From: Bacillota bacterium
Lineage (GTDB): Bacteria > Bacillota > Clostridia > Acetivibrionales > DSM-1351
Reading direction: 5' to 3'
Assembly: GCA_023412275.1 (NCBI GenBank)
Contig: JAEYNY010000142.1
Location: 1-23,118, forward strand
DNA length: 23,118 bases
Shown here: positions 1 through 7,604 of the stretch, piece by piece
Numbering within the stretch: the first letter of the stretch is position 1
Layout: each line of letters starts with the position of its first letter
The notes under the pieces: model-generated
Seen by the model: only the letters and a program-made list of their open reading frames with translations
Database searches by the model: none
What the model was told of the DNA's origin: nothing
Made by a program: the position numbers and the translations under genes

Positions 1-1
1 G

Positions 2-151
2 GATGGAATCAAATTAACGACAACAACAAAGCTTGAGTATATTAATACAGGCTTGATACCCGGAAAAACTTACACCTATACGGTAAAAGCTTATGATATA
101 GTAGGAAATAAATCAGATGATAGTAACACATTAAGTGTAACAACAGTGTGA
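2..151 (+). CDS. C-terminal end of a fibronectin type III domain protein (partial)
   Basis: The frame is open from the window edge to a TGA at 149-151, giving about 49 residues. They contain a typical end of an FN3 domain: a Gly-Leu-x-Pro-Gly-x-x-Tyr-x-Tyr turn and strand, then V-K-A-Y-D-x-x-G-N-x-S and a final beta strand ending T-T-V. In clostridia such domains usually occur as spacers in secreted glycosidases, chitinases or surface proteins. The protein ends directly after the FN3 fold, with no dockerin or S-layer motif. The rest of the gene lies outside the window, so its catalytic function cannot be told. Confidence 0.75.
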   Translation, partial: DGIKLTTTTKLEYINTGLIPGKTYTYTVKAYDIVGNKSDDSNTLSVTTV

Positions 152-170
152 GATTCAGTGTCAACATATA

Positions 171-220
171 AACCTTTTAGCAGAACCCTATACTTTTTAG
201 CATTAATCAAACCTTTTAGC
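171..220. repeat. Short direct repeats AACCTTTTAGC
   Basis: AACCTTTTAGC occurs at 171-181 and 210-220, and a near copy (CTTTTTAGC) lies between them near 193-201. The repeats sit in the gap between the FN3 gene end and the stop codon of the recombinase remnant. Attachment sites of large serine recombinases often lie next to the recombinase gene, so part of an att site is possible, but nothing here proves it. Confidence 0.3.
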
Positions 221-260
221 GTAATTTAATTACCGCTAAATTGTATCAAAATTATAGTTA

Positions 261-1698
261 TTAGACATCAAAGCTAACAATTGTGTCAGTTTCGATATGG
301 TTATCGAAAACGACAATACGGCAAACATAAGTCTGGATGATCCGTTTCTGATCTTCCGGGCTTTTGTTTTTTATATCGGAATCCTGTTCCAGATAGGAGC
401 GGATGAAATCCCTTGAGGGAGAATTTATTTCAGCCTGACGCTTTGCTTCATCGATCCTGATTACCAGAGCTGATTTTCTTGCCTCCAATTCATCCATTTT
501 CTGTTTCATGGAAGGATGGAACATGCCATTGGCAATAGCATTTACAGTATTATTTATCTTTGTTTGAATTCCTGCCAGTTCATTTTCAAACTCTTTTATG
601 TTGTTTGAAATTTCAGTGGAACGGGACATTGCATATTCGGAAAGCATGTCAGCCATTCTTTCAATAGCACCCGGAGCGAAAATTTCATTATAAAGCTGAT
701 CGATGACAACGTTCTCTACAAAATCAGCACCAATAGATTTCATATTGCAGGTATGGTTCCTATACCTTGTACCGCAGGTGTAACACCTATATTTACTTTT
801 GTTCCTTCCTGCAAACTTTCTTTGACCGTACATACCACCATTACATTCCCCACAAAAACCAGACCACTCATAAGGTAGTTTTCCTTTGCAGAGTTAGCGG
901 CCCGGGCACGTTTGTTTCCAAGCATCTTTTTACTCACCTCATTCCATAATTCCTTTGATATAATAGCAGGCATACCGTTTTCAACCCGGATTATATCTTT
1001 ATTCGACTTTGAACTGTGGTTATTACGCTTGCCTCCGGCTTTGCTAACAGTACGGTTGAAAATATATGTACCTGTATATTTCTCATTTCTCAGAATATCG
1101 TGGAGGCTGTTTTTGCCGAAGGAACGGCCGGACTTGCTCCTGTAGCCCTCAAGGTTCATGGTGTCAATTATCTCATTGTAGCTTTGCCCGGATGCGTACA
1201 TTTCAAATATGGTTCTTATAATCTGTGCTTCAGATTCATTTACAGCATAGCTTTTGTCAGGAAGTACATCGTAACCAAGGGGTGGAGTGCCTCCGTTGTG
1301 CCTGCACTGTAGTACTCGGCCATTCCTTCCAGTACCGATTCAAGAATGATACTCTCCGGGCTGTCATCCAGATTTTCCAGAACAGATATAAGCTTCACAC
1401 CGTTCTTCTTTAGCTGCCTTTTATAAAAGGCAGAATCGTACCTGTCACGGCTGAACCTGTCCAGCTTGTGGACTATAACAGCGTTGAACAGACCTGTTGC
1501 ACTGTCTTTCATCATCTGCAGGAACTGTGGCCTGTTGTCTGTTGTGGCGGATCGTGCCTCGTCCGAATATATTTTGACTATGCTATAACCGTTCCTCTGG
1601 GCATATTCATTAATGGCCCTTACCTGTGCATCTATAGATTCCTCTCTTTGGTTGTCGCTTGAATATCTTGCATATATGGCAGCTATCATGATATACAC
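261..1698 (-). pseudogene. Large serine recombinase (resolvase family), broken by a deletion and a frameshift
   Basis: Three consecutive minus-strand reading frames together make one clostridial large serine recombinase. The first (1698 to about 1300) is the N-terminal resolvase domain, with AAIYARYSSDNQ holding the catalytic Ser and a later HKLDRFSRDR. The second (about 1300 to 860) is the recombinase domain (YDVLP, then GRSFGKNSLHDILRNEKYTG). The third (about 860 to 261) has the zinc-ribbon end (CYTCGTRYRNHTC), a coiled coil and the C-terminus. At about 1300-1309 the frame jumps from EYYSA to HNGGTPPLGYD; roughly 19-22 codons normally found between them are missing. At 854-858 a run of five A (six expected) shifts the frame between LVF and the Cys of the zinc ribbon. 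The gene therefore cannot make a working integrase. It is probably the relic of an integrated mobile element. Confidence 0.88.
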
Positions 1699-1704
1699 CT
1701 CCTG

Positions 1705-2142
1705 TTATATTCTTTCATAAATATGTACTGACGGAAAGTTGGCAAGGTGCAAACTTCTTTTACCGTGTATGTCCCATAGACAATTCTGCTTTGACATAAA
1801 TTCCAGCTTGTGCAGCATGAATTCATTAGTTACCTGAAAGTATTCCACCAACCCATCAAGTGACGGCAGCCATTCTCTAAGCGTATCAATAAGCATACCT
1901 GTAGGTACCATGAAATCTGTTGCCCACCTCAAAGCTAAATGTTCCATTTTATCCACTGTGAGCCTGTCCCTGTAGCACATGTATTTACGTGGGGTTATAT
2001 CGCCAATGATGGTTCTGTAGTGGCCTATCTCTTCCGCAAGGACACAGCGGTAAAGCTTTTCATCATCCCTGATACTTTCGTTAATCAAAATAACATAGTA
2101 ATTCCCATCACAATAATAGTAGCCAAGTATTGATTCCTGCAA
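1705..2142 (-). CDS. ImmA/IrrE-like (M78) peptidase domain protein, probably N-terminally shortened
   Basis: The 145-residue product shows the M78 signature region LAEEIGHYRTIIGD at residues 35-48, followed by the conserved ALRWATDFMVP helix. The position of the first zinc-binding His in HExxH is Glu (E37-E-I-G-H41). Phage- and element-borne members often show this variant. The chosen start is TTG at 2142, with GGAG nine bases upstream; family members usually have extra N-terminal residues, so the gene may be shortened. The stop lies 6 bp before the start codon of the recombinase relic. Family members cleave element repressors, so this was probably a regulator of the lost element. Whether it is still active is unknown. 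Confidence 0.68.
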   Translation of the reverse strand: MQESILGYYYCDGNYYVILINESIRDDEKLYRCVLAEEIGHYRTIIGDITPRKYMCYRDRLTVDKMEHLALRWATDFMVPTGMLIDTLREWLPSLDGLVEYFQVTNEFMLHKLEFMSKQNCLWDIHGKRSLHLANFPSVHIYERI

Positions 2143-2307
2143 GGGGGCAAACTCCTTTCACATCCAGAGGACCAATCAATATTATATCCCAATGATGCCC
2201 TAGAAGCTTTATCTAAGGGTTCGGCTGAAATTAATTGTCCTTTCAAAGAAGAAAAGTGAAATTACAATTGGTTAATAGTTTCAAAGAGTAAATAAAATTC
2301 CAGAATA

Positions 2308-2336
2308 TTGTATATATTTACAATAGTTGATATAAT
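2308..2336 (+). promoter_or_regulatory. Sigma-A-type promoter for the 2383 gene group
   Basis: TTGTAT (2308-2313) and a perfect TATAAT (2331-2336) are separated by 17 bp. A start site near 2343 leaves about 40 bases of leader before the ATG at 2383. It also argues against the upstream in-frame TTG at 2308 as a translation start, because that codon lies inside the -35 box. Confidence 0.6.
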
Positions 2337-2382
2337 TTTGTTAAGAAAAATATCTATAAATTCACTAGGTCTGGTGGTTAAA

Positions 2383-3096
2383 ATGTTTTATAAACTTATA
2401 AATTATTATAATAATAAACTTGGGTCATACAACTTGGTTTTTAGATTTGCAAAAATTAGATGGCGAATATTTTTAATTATTGCTTTTATTTCAATGGTTC
2501 TTTTCCCAGTGAATATTATTTATATTGTAAGAAAAGATTTTAGGTTAACAAATTTGATACTAATGGCTCCGATTCTAGGTTTTTTTGGTATGTATTTTTA
2601 TCTTAACTCAAAAGCAAAATCAATTTTAGAAATTAAATATGAGATTTTACCAGACGGCCATGCTTGGCATAATGCAGCGTTTGATGAGTATCAAGTACAA
2701 TTGTTAATAAAGTATCTGAAGAATGATAATCTTTATTCTGTTGACATTATAAAGCATTTAATAAGTTTAGTTTATAAGGAAGCTGAAGAAAAGAAATATA
2801 ACGGTTTTGTGTTGCCGGGAATATTACTTGCGTTACTTATTCCAATATGGAACCAAATTGTATCATATCGATATAAGGGTATTGTTGGACTTCAGGAGGT
2901 AACTACAACAACTATTCTGCTAGGTATATGTGCTTTATTTTTAGTATTGGTACTTTCAATGCTCAAAAGTACTGTCGATGACATTAAAGAGATATTTAAT
3001 CGGAAATACATTAAAATGAGGAATTTATGCAAACTACTTGAAATTGTTTTATTACAAGCAATGAAGGATGAAAAAGTAGTTGATAAAGTTTTATAA
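2383..3096 (+). CDS. Four-helix membrane protein of unknown function
   Basis: The product has 237 residues from the ATG at 2383. That start was chosen because a promoter overlaps the earlier TTG; the ribosome site is weak. Two hydrophobic segments lie near the N-terminus (starting FLIIAFISMVLF and LILMAPILGFFGMY). A cytoplasmic-looking middle of about 80 residues is rich in charged residues (EAEEKKY). Two more membrane helices follow (FVLPGILLALLIPIW and a TTTTILLGICALFLV stretch), then a charged tail. I recognise no family. The next gene, an HNH endonuclease, starts only 16 bp downstream on the same strand, so the two are probably cotranscribed. A role with that nuclease is possible but unproven. 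Confidence 0.7.
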   Translation: MFYKLINYYNNKLGSYNLVFRFAKIRWRIFLIIAFISMVLFPVNIIYIVRKDFRLTNLILMAPILGFFGMYFYLNSKAKSILEIKYEILPDGHAWHNAAFDEYQVQLLIKYLKNDNLYSVDIIKHLISLVYKEAEEKKYNGFVLPGILLALLIPIWNQIVSYRYKGIVGLQEVTTTTILLGICALFLVLVLSMLKSTVDDIKEIFNRKYIKMRNLCKLLEIVLLQAMKDEKVVDKVL

Positions 3097-3112
3097 TAAA
3101 GGGGGACTATAA

Positions 3113-3940
3113 ATGTTTATTCCAGGTCAAGTATATAATAGACGGAAAGATATACATGCAGTTTATTCAGGACAGCAACAAGGGGGTATCTGTACTCCTG
3201 CTGGGCATCCTGTTATATTCATATTTACAGGGGATAATGGTGAAGAATTTGGTTACGCTGACGGCTGGACTAAAGAAGGAATATATCAATATACTGGTGA
3301 AGGCCAGGTTGGTGATATGCAATTGATAAAAGGTAATAAGGCTATACGTGACCATGTAAGTTTAGGAAAAGAGATTCTTTTATTTCAGTATGTTGGTAGC
3401 GGAATTGTTAAATTTATTGGAAATATGATTTGTATAGGGTATCACTATAGAGAATCAAAAGATAAAAACGGAGATATGCGCCAGGCTATTGTATTTGAAC
3501 TTCAGAAAGTTGAGGATTATAAGCACGACGGAGCTATAATATCCGACGAAGCCAACAATCTTAATAACAAATCATTAAAGGACTTAAGGCATATGGCCAC
3601 AAATTCTGAGGAAAAGCATAGGACGATAGTTGAGAAACAAAAAGAAGTTAGGGTAAGAAGTAATGCTGTAAAAGAATATGCTTTACAAAGGGCGTCAGGA
3701 AAGTGTGAATTTTGTAATGAGCAAGCGCCATTTTCAAAAGATGATGGAACACCTTATCTAGAGGTTCATCATATAAAAAGGCTTTCTGATGGTGGCCCGG
3801 ATAAACCGGAATGGGTTGCTGGTGTATGCCCCAATTGCCATCGTGAAGCCCATTATGGAGTACATAGAGATCAATTAAATAGTAAACTACTACAATTGAT
3901 ATCTAAAAAGGAAAAGGAGTTAATGGAATCATTAACATAG
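3113..3940 (+). CDS. SRA/YDG-like plus HNH endonuclease (McrA-type, modification-dependent)
   Basis: The 275-residue protein has two parts. Residues about 1-135 resemble SRA/YDG-type modified-base readers: QQQGGICTPAGHP, then FGYADGWT at 46-53 and YTGEGQVGDM at 60-69. Residues about 185-255 are an HNH nuclease with the treble-clef zinc motif C198-x-x-C201, the catalytic pair H219-H220, and C239-x-x-C242-H243. Related SRA-HNH proteins cut DNA carrying modified cytosine, so a role in restriction of modified phage DNA is the likely reading. A clear ribosome site (AAAGGGGGA) precedes the ATG. A Nudix gene follows 12 bp downstream. The HNH call is firm; the SRA call rests on motif resemblance. Confidence 0.85.
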   Translation: MFIPGQVYNRRKDIHAVYSGQQQGGICTPAGHPVIFIFTGDNGEEFGYADGWTKEGIYQYTGEGQVGDMQLIKGNKAIRDHVSLGKEILLFQYVGSGIVKFIGNMICIGYHYRESKDKNGDMRQAIVFELQKVEDYKHDGAIISDEANNLNNKSLKDLRHMATNSEEKHRTIVEKQKEVRVRSNAVKEYALQRASGKCEFCNEQAPFSKDDGTPYLEVHHIKRLSDGGPDKPEWVAGVCPNCHREAHYGVHRDQLNSKLLQLISKKEKELMESLT

Positions 3941-3952
3941 GATTTAGTTATT

Positions 3953-4315
3953 ATGATAAATGTTGTTGCAGCAATTATATTTAAAGATGGTAAAGTACTT
4001 ATTGCAAAAAGAAAACCAGAAAAAAGCTTGGGAGGTTTCTGGGAATTTCCTGGAGGAAAAATTGAAGAAGGGGAGGCCCCGGAAACAACCGCAATAAGGG
4101 AGATAAAAGAAGAACTAGGAATACAGATTTCTGTAGATAGATATTTAAGCGAATCTGTTTATGAATATGATTTTGGGATAATTAACCTAAAGGGTTATAT
4201 TTGCAAGTTTATATCTGGTGAAATGAGTCTAAATGACCATAGTGAAGTAAAATGGGTTAACATAGATGAATTGAAATTATATAAGATGGCACCGGCGGAT
4301 ATGGAACTATTATAA
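3953..4315 (+). CDS. Nudix hydrolase, MutT-like (8-oxo-dGTP/CTP pyrophosphohydrolase family)
   Basis: The 120-residue protein has a perfect Nudix box G-x5-E-x7-R-E-U-x-E-E-x-G-U at residues 35-57 (G35, E41, R49-E50, E53-E54, G56). It also has the GGFWEFPGGK lead-in and the late EVKWVNIDEL element of small MutT-type enzymes. Such enzymes hydrolyse nucleoside triphosphates, often damaged or modified ones, to the monophosphate. The length is normal and the frame intact. The ribosome site is weak (AGGA about 10 bases before the ATG). The gene lies 12 bp after the HNH nuclease gene, so it may be translated by coupling. Whether it acts in housekeeping or with the nuclease is open. Confidence 0.88.
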   Translation: MINVVAAIIFKDGKVLIAKRKPEKSLGGFWEFPGGKIEEGEAPETTAIREIKEELGIQISVDRYLSESVYEYDFGIINLKGYICKFISGEMSLNDHSEVKWVNIDELKLYKMAPADMELL

Positions 4316-4371
4316 AGCTTACAATGATGAGTACAACTTGAGAGCATACGTAATGATATTAATGATATGGT

Positions 4372-4767
4372 TCAAAAATCATGGCGACCAATAATTTCAT
4401 ATAACGTAATATAAGGATTTATCAAAATATAATTGAGACTCTGTTTAGATCTTGCACAGAAATGAAGTACATTTGGATATTTGAAATATGCAAAAGATTT
4501 TTTCGATTTACTTAAGAACAATGGACAAGATGTATTATGCTGTTGTGTTGGTGGGGTCAAAAAGAATCCATCAGGTACTTTTAGTATTCATCCTGATAGA
4601 TATACTGCTTCAACGAAATATAGTTCTGCAGAGCAGCCTGGATGAGGACAAAACAAATGACCTTTATATTCTTTGGCATATGAATTTTCACTCATATCAT
4701 CGGGGGTTAAAACAAGTTTTTTGCCATTCTTTCGATATAAAACTTCGGTTATTTTAATTGATGCCAT
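4372..4767 (-). pseudogene. Small Cys/His-containing protein interrupted by an in-frame TGA
   Basis: An ATG at 4767 follows an excellent ribosome site (GAGGTGA, seven bases upstream). It opens a frame with a likely zinc site, HLFCPHPGCSAELYF, around residues 43-57. A TGA at 4588-4590 ends it after 59 residues. The same frame then continues to 4372 and includes HNTSCPLF, which looks like the other half of a Cys/His zinc site. One sense-to-stop change (for instance CGA to TGA) would explain this. The part after CPLF is less protein-like, so a later frameshift may also exist. I do not recognise the family; the layout recalls short Cys/His modules found in accessory nuclease-associated proteins. 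Confidence 0.5.
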
Positions 4768-4849
4768 ATTAACTCACCTCTAAGCCTCAAGTAAAATCTA
4801 TATTTTACTATCCAGCAATATGTAAAACAATACCTATTATGTAATATTG

Positions 4850-4878
4850 TTGAATTAGGTGTAAAATATTAGTATAAT
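4850..4878 (+). promoter_or_regulatory. Sigma-A-type promoter with nearby GTAAAA repeats
   Basis: TTGAAT (4850-4855), a 17-bp spacer and TATAAT (4873-4878) lie 33 bp ahead of the ATG at 4912. GTAAAA occurs at 4791, 4822, 4861 and 4891, and GTAAAAT/ATTTTAC form an inverted pair at 4791-4808. These could be operator half-sites, or simply AT-rich chance. Confidence 0.6.
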
Positions 4879-4911
4879 TAAAATAAAAAGGTAAAACGTT
4901 AGGGGGACAAC

Positions 4912-5223
4912 ATGGATTCAAGAGATTCTGAAAAAATAATACAACTTGCTAGGGAAGGTAAGCAAATAACAAAGATATGGGATGAAGATTTCCCTAATTA
5001 CGATTACTGGGATATTTACTGGGAAGTCTATGGAGCTGGAGAAAGAAGTTCTCTGGGAACCAAAAGAATGATATCAAACAGGTTAAGCAAATTAACATCA
5101 GTTCCTAAAAGTGAACAGAAAGAAATTATCGAAGAAATTAATAATTTGGTTTGGCATCTATACAATAGATATAAGGAAAATCAACAGAAATTAGATGAGA
5201 TAAGAGGGGTTATAAATAGGTAA
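4912..5223 (+). CDS. Small hypothetical protein upstream of a DUF4297-type nuclease gene
   Basis: The product is 103 residues with a good ribosome site (AGGGGGA) and a strong promoter. It is soluble and mostly helical by composition, with an aromatic acidic patch near residues 24-40 (WDEDFPNYDYWDIYWEVY) and a charged C-terminal helix. Its next neighbour, 30 bp downstream on the same strand, encodes the start of a Cap4/DUF4297-type nuclease. A two-gene unit of small protein and nuclease is therefore likely. No catalytic motif is visible, and no function can be given. Confidence 0.7.
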   Translation: MDSRDSEKIIQLAREGKQITKIWDEDFPNYDYWDIYWEVYGAGERSSLGTKRMISNRLSKLTSVPKSEQKEIIEEINNLVWHLYNRYKENQQKLDEIRGVINR

Positions 5224-5253
5224 TATTGTAAAGTAATAACAGGAGATACTCTA

Positions 5254-5589
5254 TTGATAGACGCTATTCTTTCATCAGCTTTAAGGGAAAAGGCGGGGGC
5301 AGATTCATATAATAGGCATGAATATCAAAGCCACTGGATAGTTTATCATATGATTACTAAATATAAGCAAAATCAAGATTTTGTGGTTTTTTGTGAATAC
5401 CATGATGATATGTCAGAATGTGAAGATCAAAATAATCCGAATTGCATGGCTTTTTATCAAGTAAAAACAAGTGAAAAGTTAAAGAATTGGACATTAAACA
5501 AGTTATTTGAAAGAGAAAAGAAGAAAGATAAGGACGGAAATTGCTCCATTTCATTTAATGTCATTTTTTTCGATGTCACCATAAATTAA
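5254..5589 (+). pseudogene. DUF4297/Cap4-like dsDNA endonuclease, truncated after the start of its nuclease domain
   Basis: From a TTG at 5254 (AGGAGA seven bases upstream) the frame reads like the N-terminus of DUF4297 dsDNA nucleases: REKAGADSYNRHEYQSHWIV at residues 12-31, then VVFCEYHDD, and FYQVKTSEKLKNWT around 66-80. The Q-V-K-T is the PD-(D/E)xK-type lysine strand. Family members usually run to several hundred residues. Here the family resemblance stops after about residue 99, and the final residues (NVIFFDVTIN) are read antisense through the 3' end of the neighbouring histidine kinase gene. The gene was evidently cut by the junction near 5545-5556 and should be inactive. Cap4-type nucleases act in anti-phage defence. 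Confidence 0.72.
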
Positions 5590-6864
5590 TACCGTGACTT
5601 GGAATAGATTGTGGCTACAATCTATTAAGATATGGCCTTGATAAGGTTTAATGGATTGTTCTACAGAAGGAAGGCCTAATCCATGACTTCTAAAATTTCC
5701 TTTAGTAGTTAGGAAGTGTCCTTCTCGATTACACTTTCGTTCTCCTACATATGGGTTTCGAGTTATTATTGTAAGAATATTCTTGGTATAGGATGCCTCC
5801 AGTTCAATATAGGGTTTATTGCTTTCACTTTTTAATTCACGGCAAGCATCCAGAGCATTTTCCAACAGATTTCCAAAGATAATGGTAAGATGTCCAGCTT
5901 GAAATGGCAAACTCGCCGGAAGGGACACATTGGCGTTAAAGGTAATTCCTCGTCTACGGGCTAGAGTACATTTATGATTCACTAGAGAGTCTACTACAAT
6001 ATTACCGCTGTGAGATACTTCCTCTGTATAATAATTAACACCATCGTTAAGAAAATCGTGGATGTATGCTATAGCCGTTTCAGTATTTCCGCTCTGTATT
6101 AATCCAAGAAGACTAGACATGTAGTTTTTTATGTCATGGCGAAATCGACGAATTTCTAAATTTTTGAATTCTCTTTCTTCTGCTTGTTGAATACATAGCT
6201 CAAGTTGTTGTTCATAAAGCATATTTTTCCTTTGATATTCAGCTTTTTGTGATAACCATTTATATACTTCAAAAATAATATAATTGATTAAAAGAAGTAA
6301 AATGGATACAAAAAAAGAAAAGGAAATATCGCCTTTTGTATATTTTTCCATACGATAGGTATTATGTATAATATAAATGCTCCCGGTCATAACAGCAAGT
6401 AGAAAAAGAACATAGTGTGCGGGGATATCCTGTTTATTTTTATTAAAATAATGATTTAAAATGACAGAAAATACTAGCATAATCATGTTGGATGTGACAG
6501 CTTCTGCTACTCCAGATGCATCAGCTAATCCAAGCATTCCAAGAATGATATGTAAAATAATTTCTACCAACATCCATATAGCACAGATAAGGATAGAATA
6601 CATAATATGTAACCTAAAACTGCCTTCATAGTATATGCAACTTACTACAAATACAAGAATTACATTCAATGTCAGCGTAACAGGTGCTGAAAAAGGAGAT
6701 GATACTTCCACAATGACTTGAAAGATATAGTAGACAATCCAAGCTACATACCCTATCAATTGTTTTTTTCTTGATATAAAAAAAGCTGCCATACATTTTT
6801 GTATAATGAGGATATAGAAAAGAGCTAGGAGTAAGCTTATAACGACTGTAGGAATAATATTCAT
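5551..6864 (-). CDS. AgrC-like sensor histidine kinase (HPK10 type)
   Basis: The 437-residue protein has about six hydrophobic segments in residues 1-200 (the peptide-sensing membrane part), then a coiled linker (about 205-235). The H-box is FRHDIKNYM with phospho-acceptor H243. The N-box is NLLENALDAC at about 332-341, and the G-box HGLGLPSV at about 394-401. These are features of AgrC-type kinases, which sense secreted peptides. Its ATG overlaps the regulator gene stop by 4 bp, so the two are one operon. No agrB or agrD-like gene was found nearby. The signal must be encoded elsewhere, or be a product of this island. Its 3' end lies at the junction with the truncated nuclease gene, so the last few residues could be altered. 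Confidence 0.88.
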   Translation of the reverse strand: MNIIPTVVISLLLALFYILIIQKCMAAFFISRKKQLIGYVAWIVYYIFQVIVEVSSPFSAPVTLTLNVILVFVVSCIYYEGSFRLHIMYSILICAIWMLVEIILHIILGMLGLADASGVAEAVTSNMIMLVFSVILNHYFNKNKQDIPAHYVLFLLAVMTGSIYIIHNTYRMEKYTKGDISFSFFVSILLLLINYIIFEVYKWLSQKAEYQRKNMLYEQQLELCIQQAEEREFKNLEIRRFRHDIKNYMSSLLGLIQSGNTETAIAYIHDFLNDGVNYYTEEVSHSGNIVVDSLVNHKCTLARRRGITFNANVSLPASLPFQAGHLTIIFGNLLENALDACRELKSESNKPYIELEASYTKNILTIITRNPYVGERKCNREGHFLTTKGNFRSHGLGLPSVEQSIKPYQGHILIDCSHNLFQVTVLIYGDIEKNDIK

Positions 6865-7604
6865 AACAATACTGCCTTTCTGCTGGCAAATTCACATAGT
6901 TGTGCTCGGATCTTCTCTTGACGATTTTCACTAATATGCAGAGTATATTCTATCCCGTTACCGGTGTCTAATATAAGCCTAGAAAAGCTCATCCTTCTTA
7001 CGTAATCATAATTCACCAGATATGATTGGTGTATTCTTAGAAAACGCTGATTAAGGGCTTGAAGTTCCTTCTCCAGATCATTTAACTTTCCATAGAAATA
7101 TTCTTCTTTCCCATCTGCAAGGAATATATGTATTACTCGATTCTGGCTCTCACAGTAGACTATATTACGTATTAGCACTTTTCTAATTTCTTTATTAAAG
7201 TTAAATTGAATATATGAGCTACTTTTACTGATTCGTCCACAAGCTTCATGAAAATATTGAATAAACAGTTTCTTGTTCAACGGTTTTGAAAGAAAGCGGA
7301 AAGGTTCTACTTCGAATAATTCTTTTAGATATTGTTCATAGCTAGAAATATAAATAAGTAGTACAGACTTATCCTTTTCTCGGATAAAGCGAGCTGTTTC
7401 AATGCCATTTTTTTGTTTCATTTCAATATCCATATAAATTAAGTCATATTGGTTGCCTTTTTTTATATTATTTTCCAAAGTGATACCATCAAAAAATACT
7501 CCTGTTTCAATATTAATACCTATCGCTTTAGCTTCCAACAAAAGTAGATTTTCTAACTGACCTGTAAAATAGGTGTCATCATCACAAATTGCTATATGTA
7601 GCAT
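6861..7604 (-). CDS. AgrA-like response regulator, REC plus LytTR DNA-binding domain
   Basis: The 247-residue product has an N-terminal receiver domain: acidic pocket D8-D9-D10, phospho-acceptor D59 in LIYMDIEM, and a conserved Lys in FLSKPL near residue 107. A C-terminal LytTR domain (about 134-240) follows, with the hallmark RFLRIHQSYLVNYDYV. LytTR regulators bind pairs of short direct repeats about two helical turns apart, usually next to a weak -35. Such repeats occur at 20241-20270, ahead of the eight-gene operon. The ATG has a good ribosome site (AGAGGAAAG). The gene is first in the operon and overlaps the kinase gene by 4 bp. Confidence 0.9.
   Translation of the reverse strand: MLHIAICDDDTYFTGQLENLLLLEAKAIGINIETGVFFDGITLENNIKKGNQYDLIYMDIEMKQKNGIETARFIREKDKSVLLIYISSYEQYLKELFEVEPFRFLSKPLNKKLFIQYFHEACGRISKSSSYIQFNFNKEIRKVLIRNIVYCESQNRVIHIFLADGKEEYFYGKLNDLEKELQALNQRFLRIHQSYLVNYDYVRRMSFSRLILDTGNGIEYTLHISENRQEKIRAQLCEFASRKAVLL

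Noticed and set aside
1016..1312. Plus-strand frames over the recombinase
   Set aside because: They are shadows of the recombinase domain on the minus strand; no start signals.
4588..4590. In-frame TGA as a selenocysteine codon
   Set aside because: No SECIS-like hairpin seen right after the codon, and the codon is not at a known redox motif.
4488..4757. Plus-strand 89-codon frame
   Set aside because: It is antisense to the broken Cys/His gene, whose start has a near-perfect ribosome site; this frame has none.
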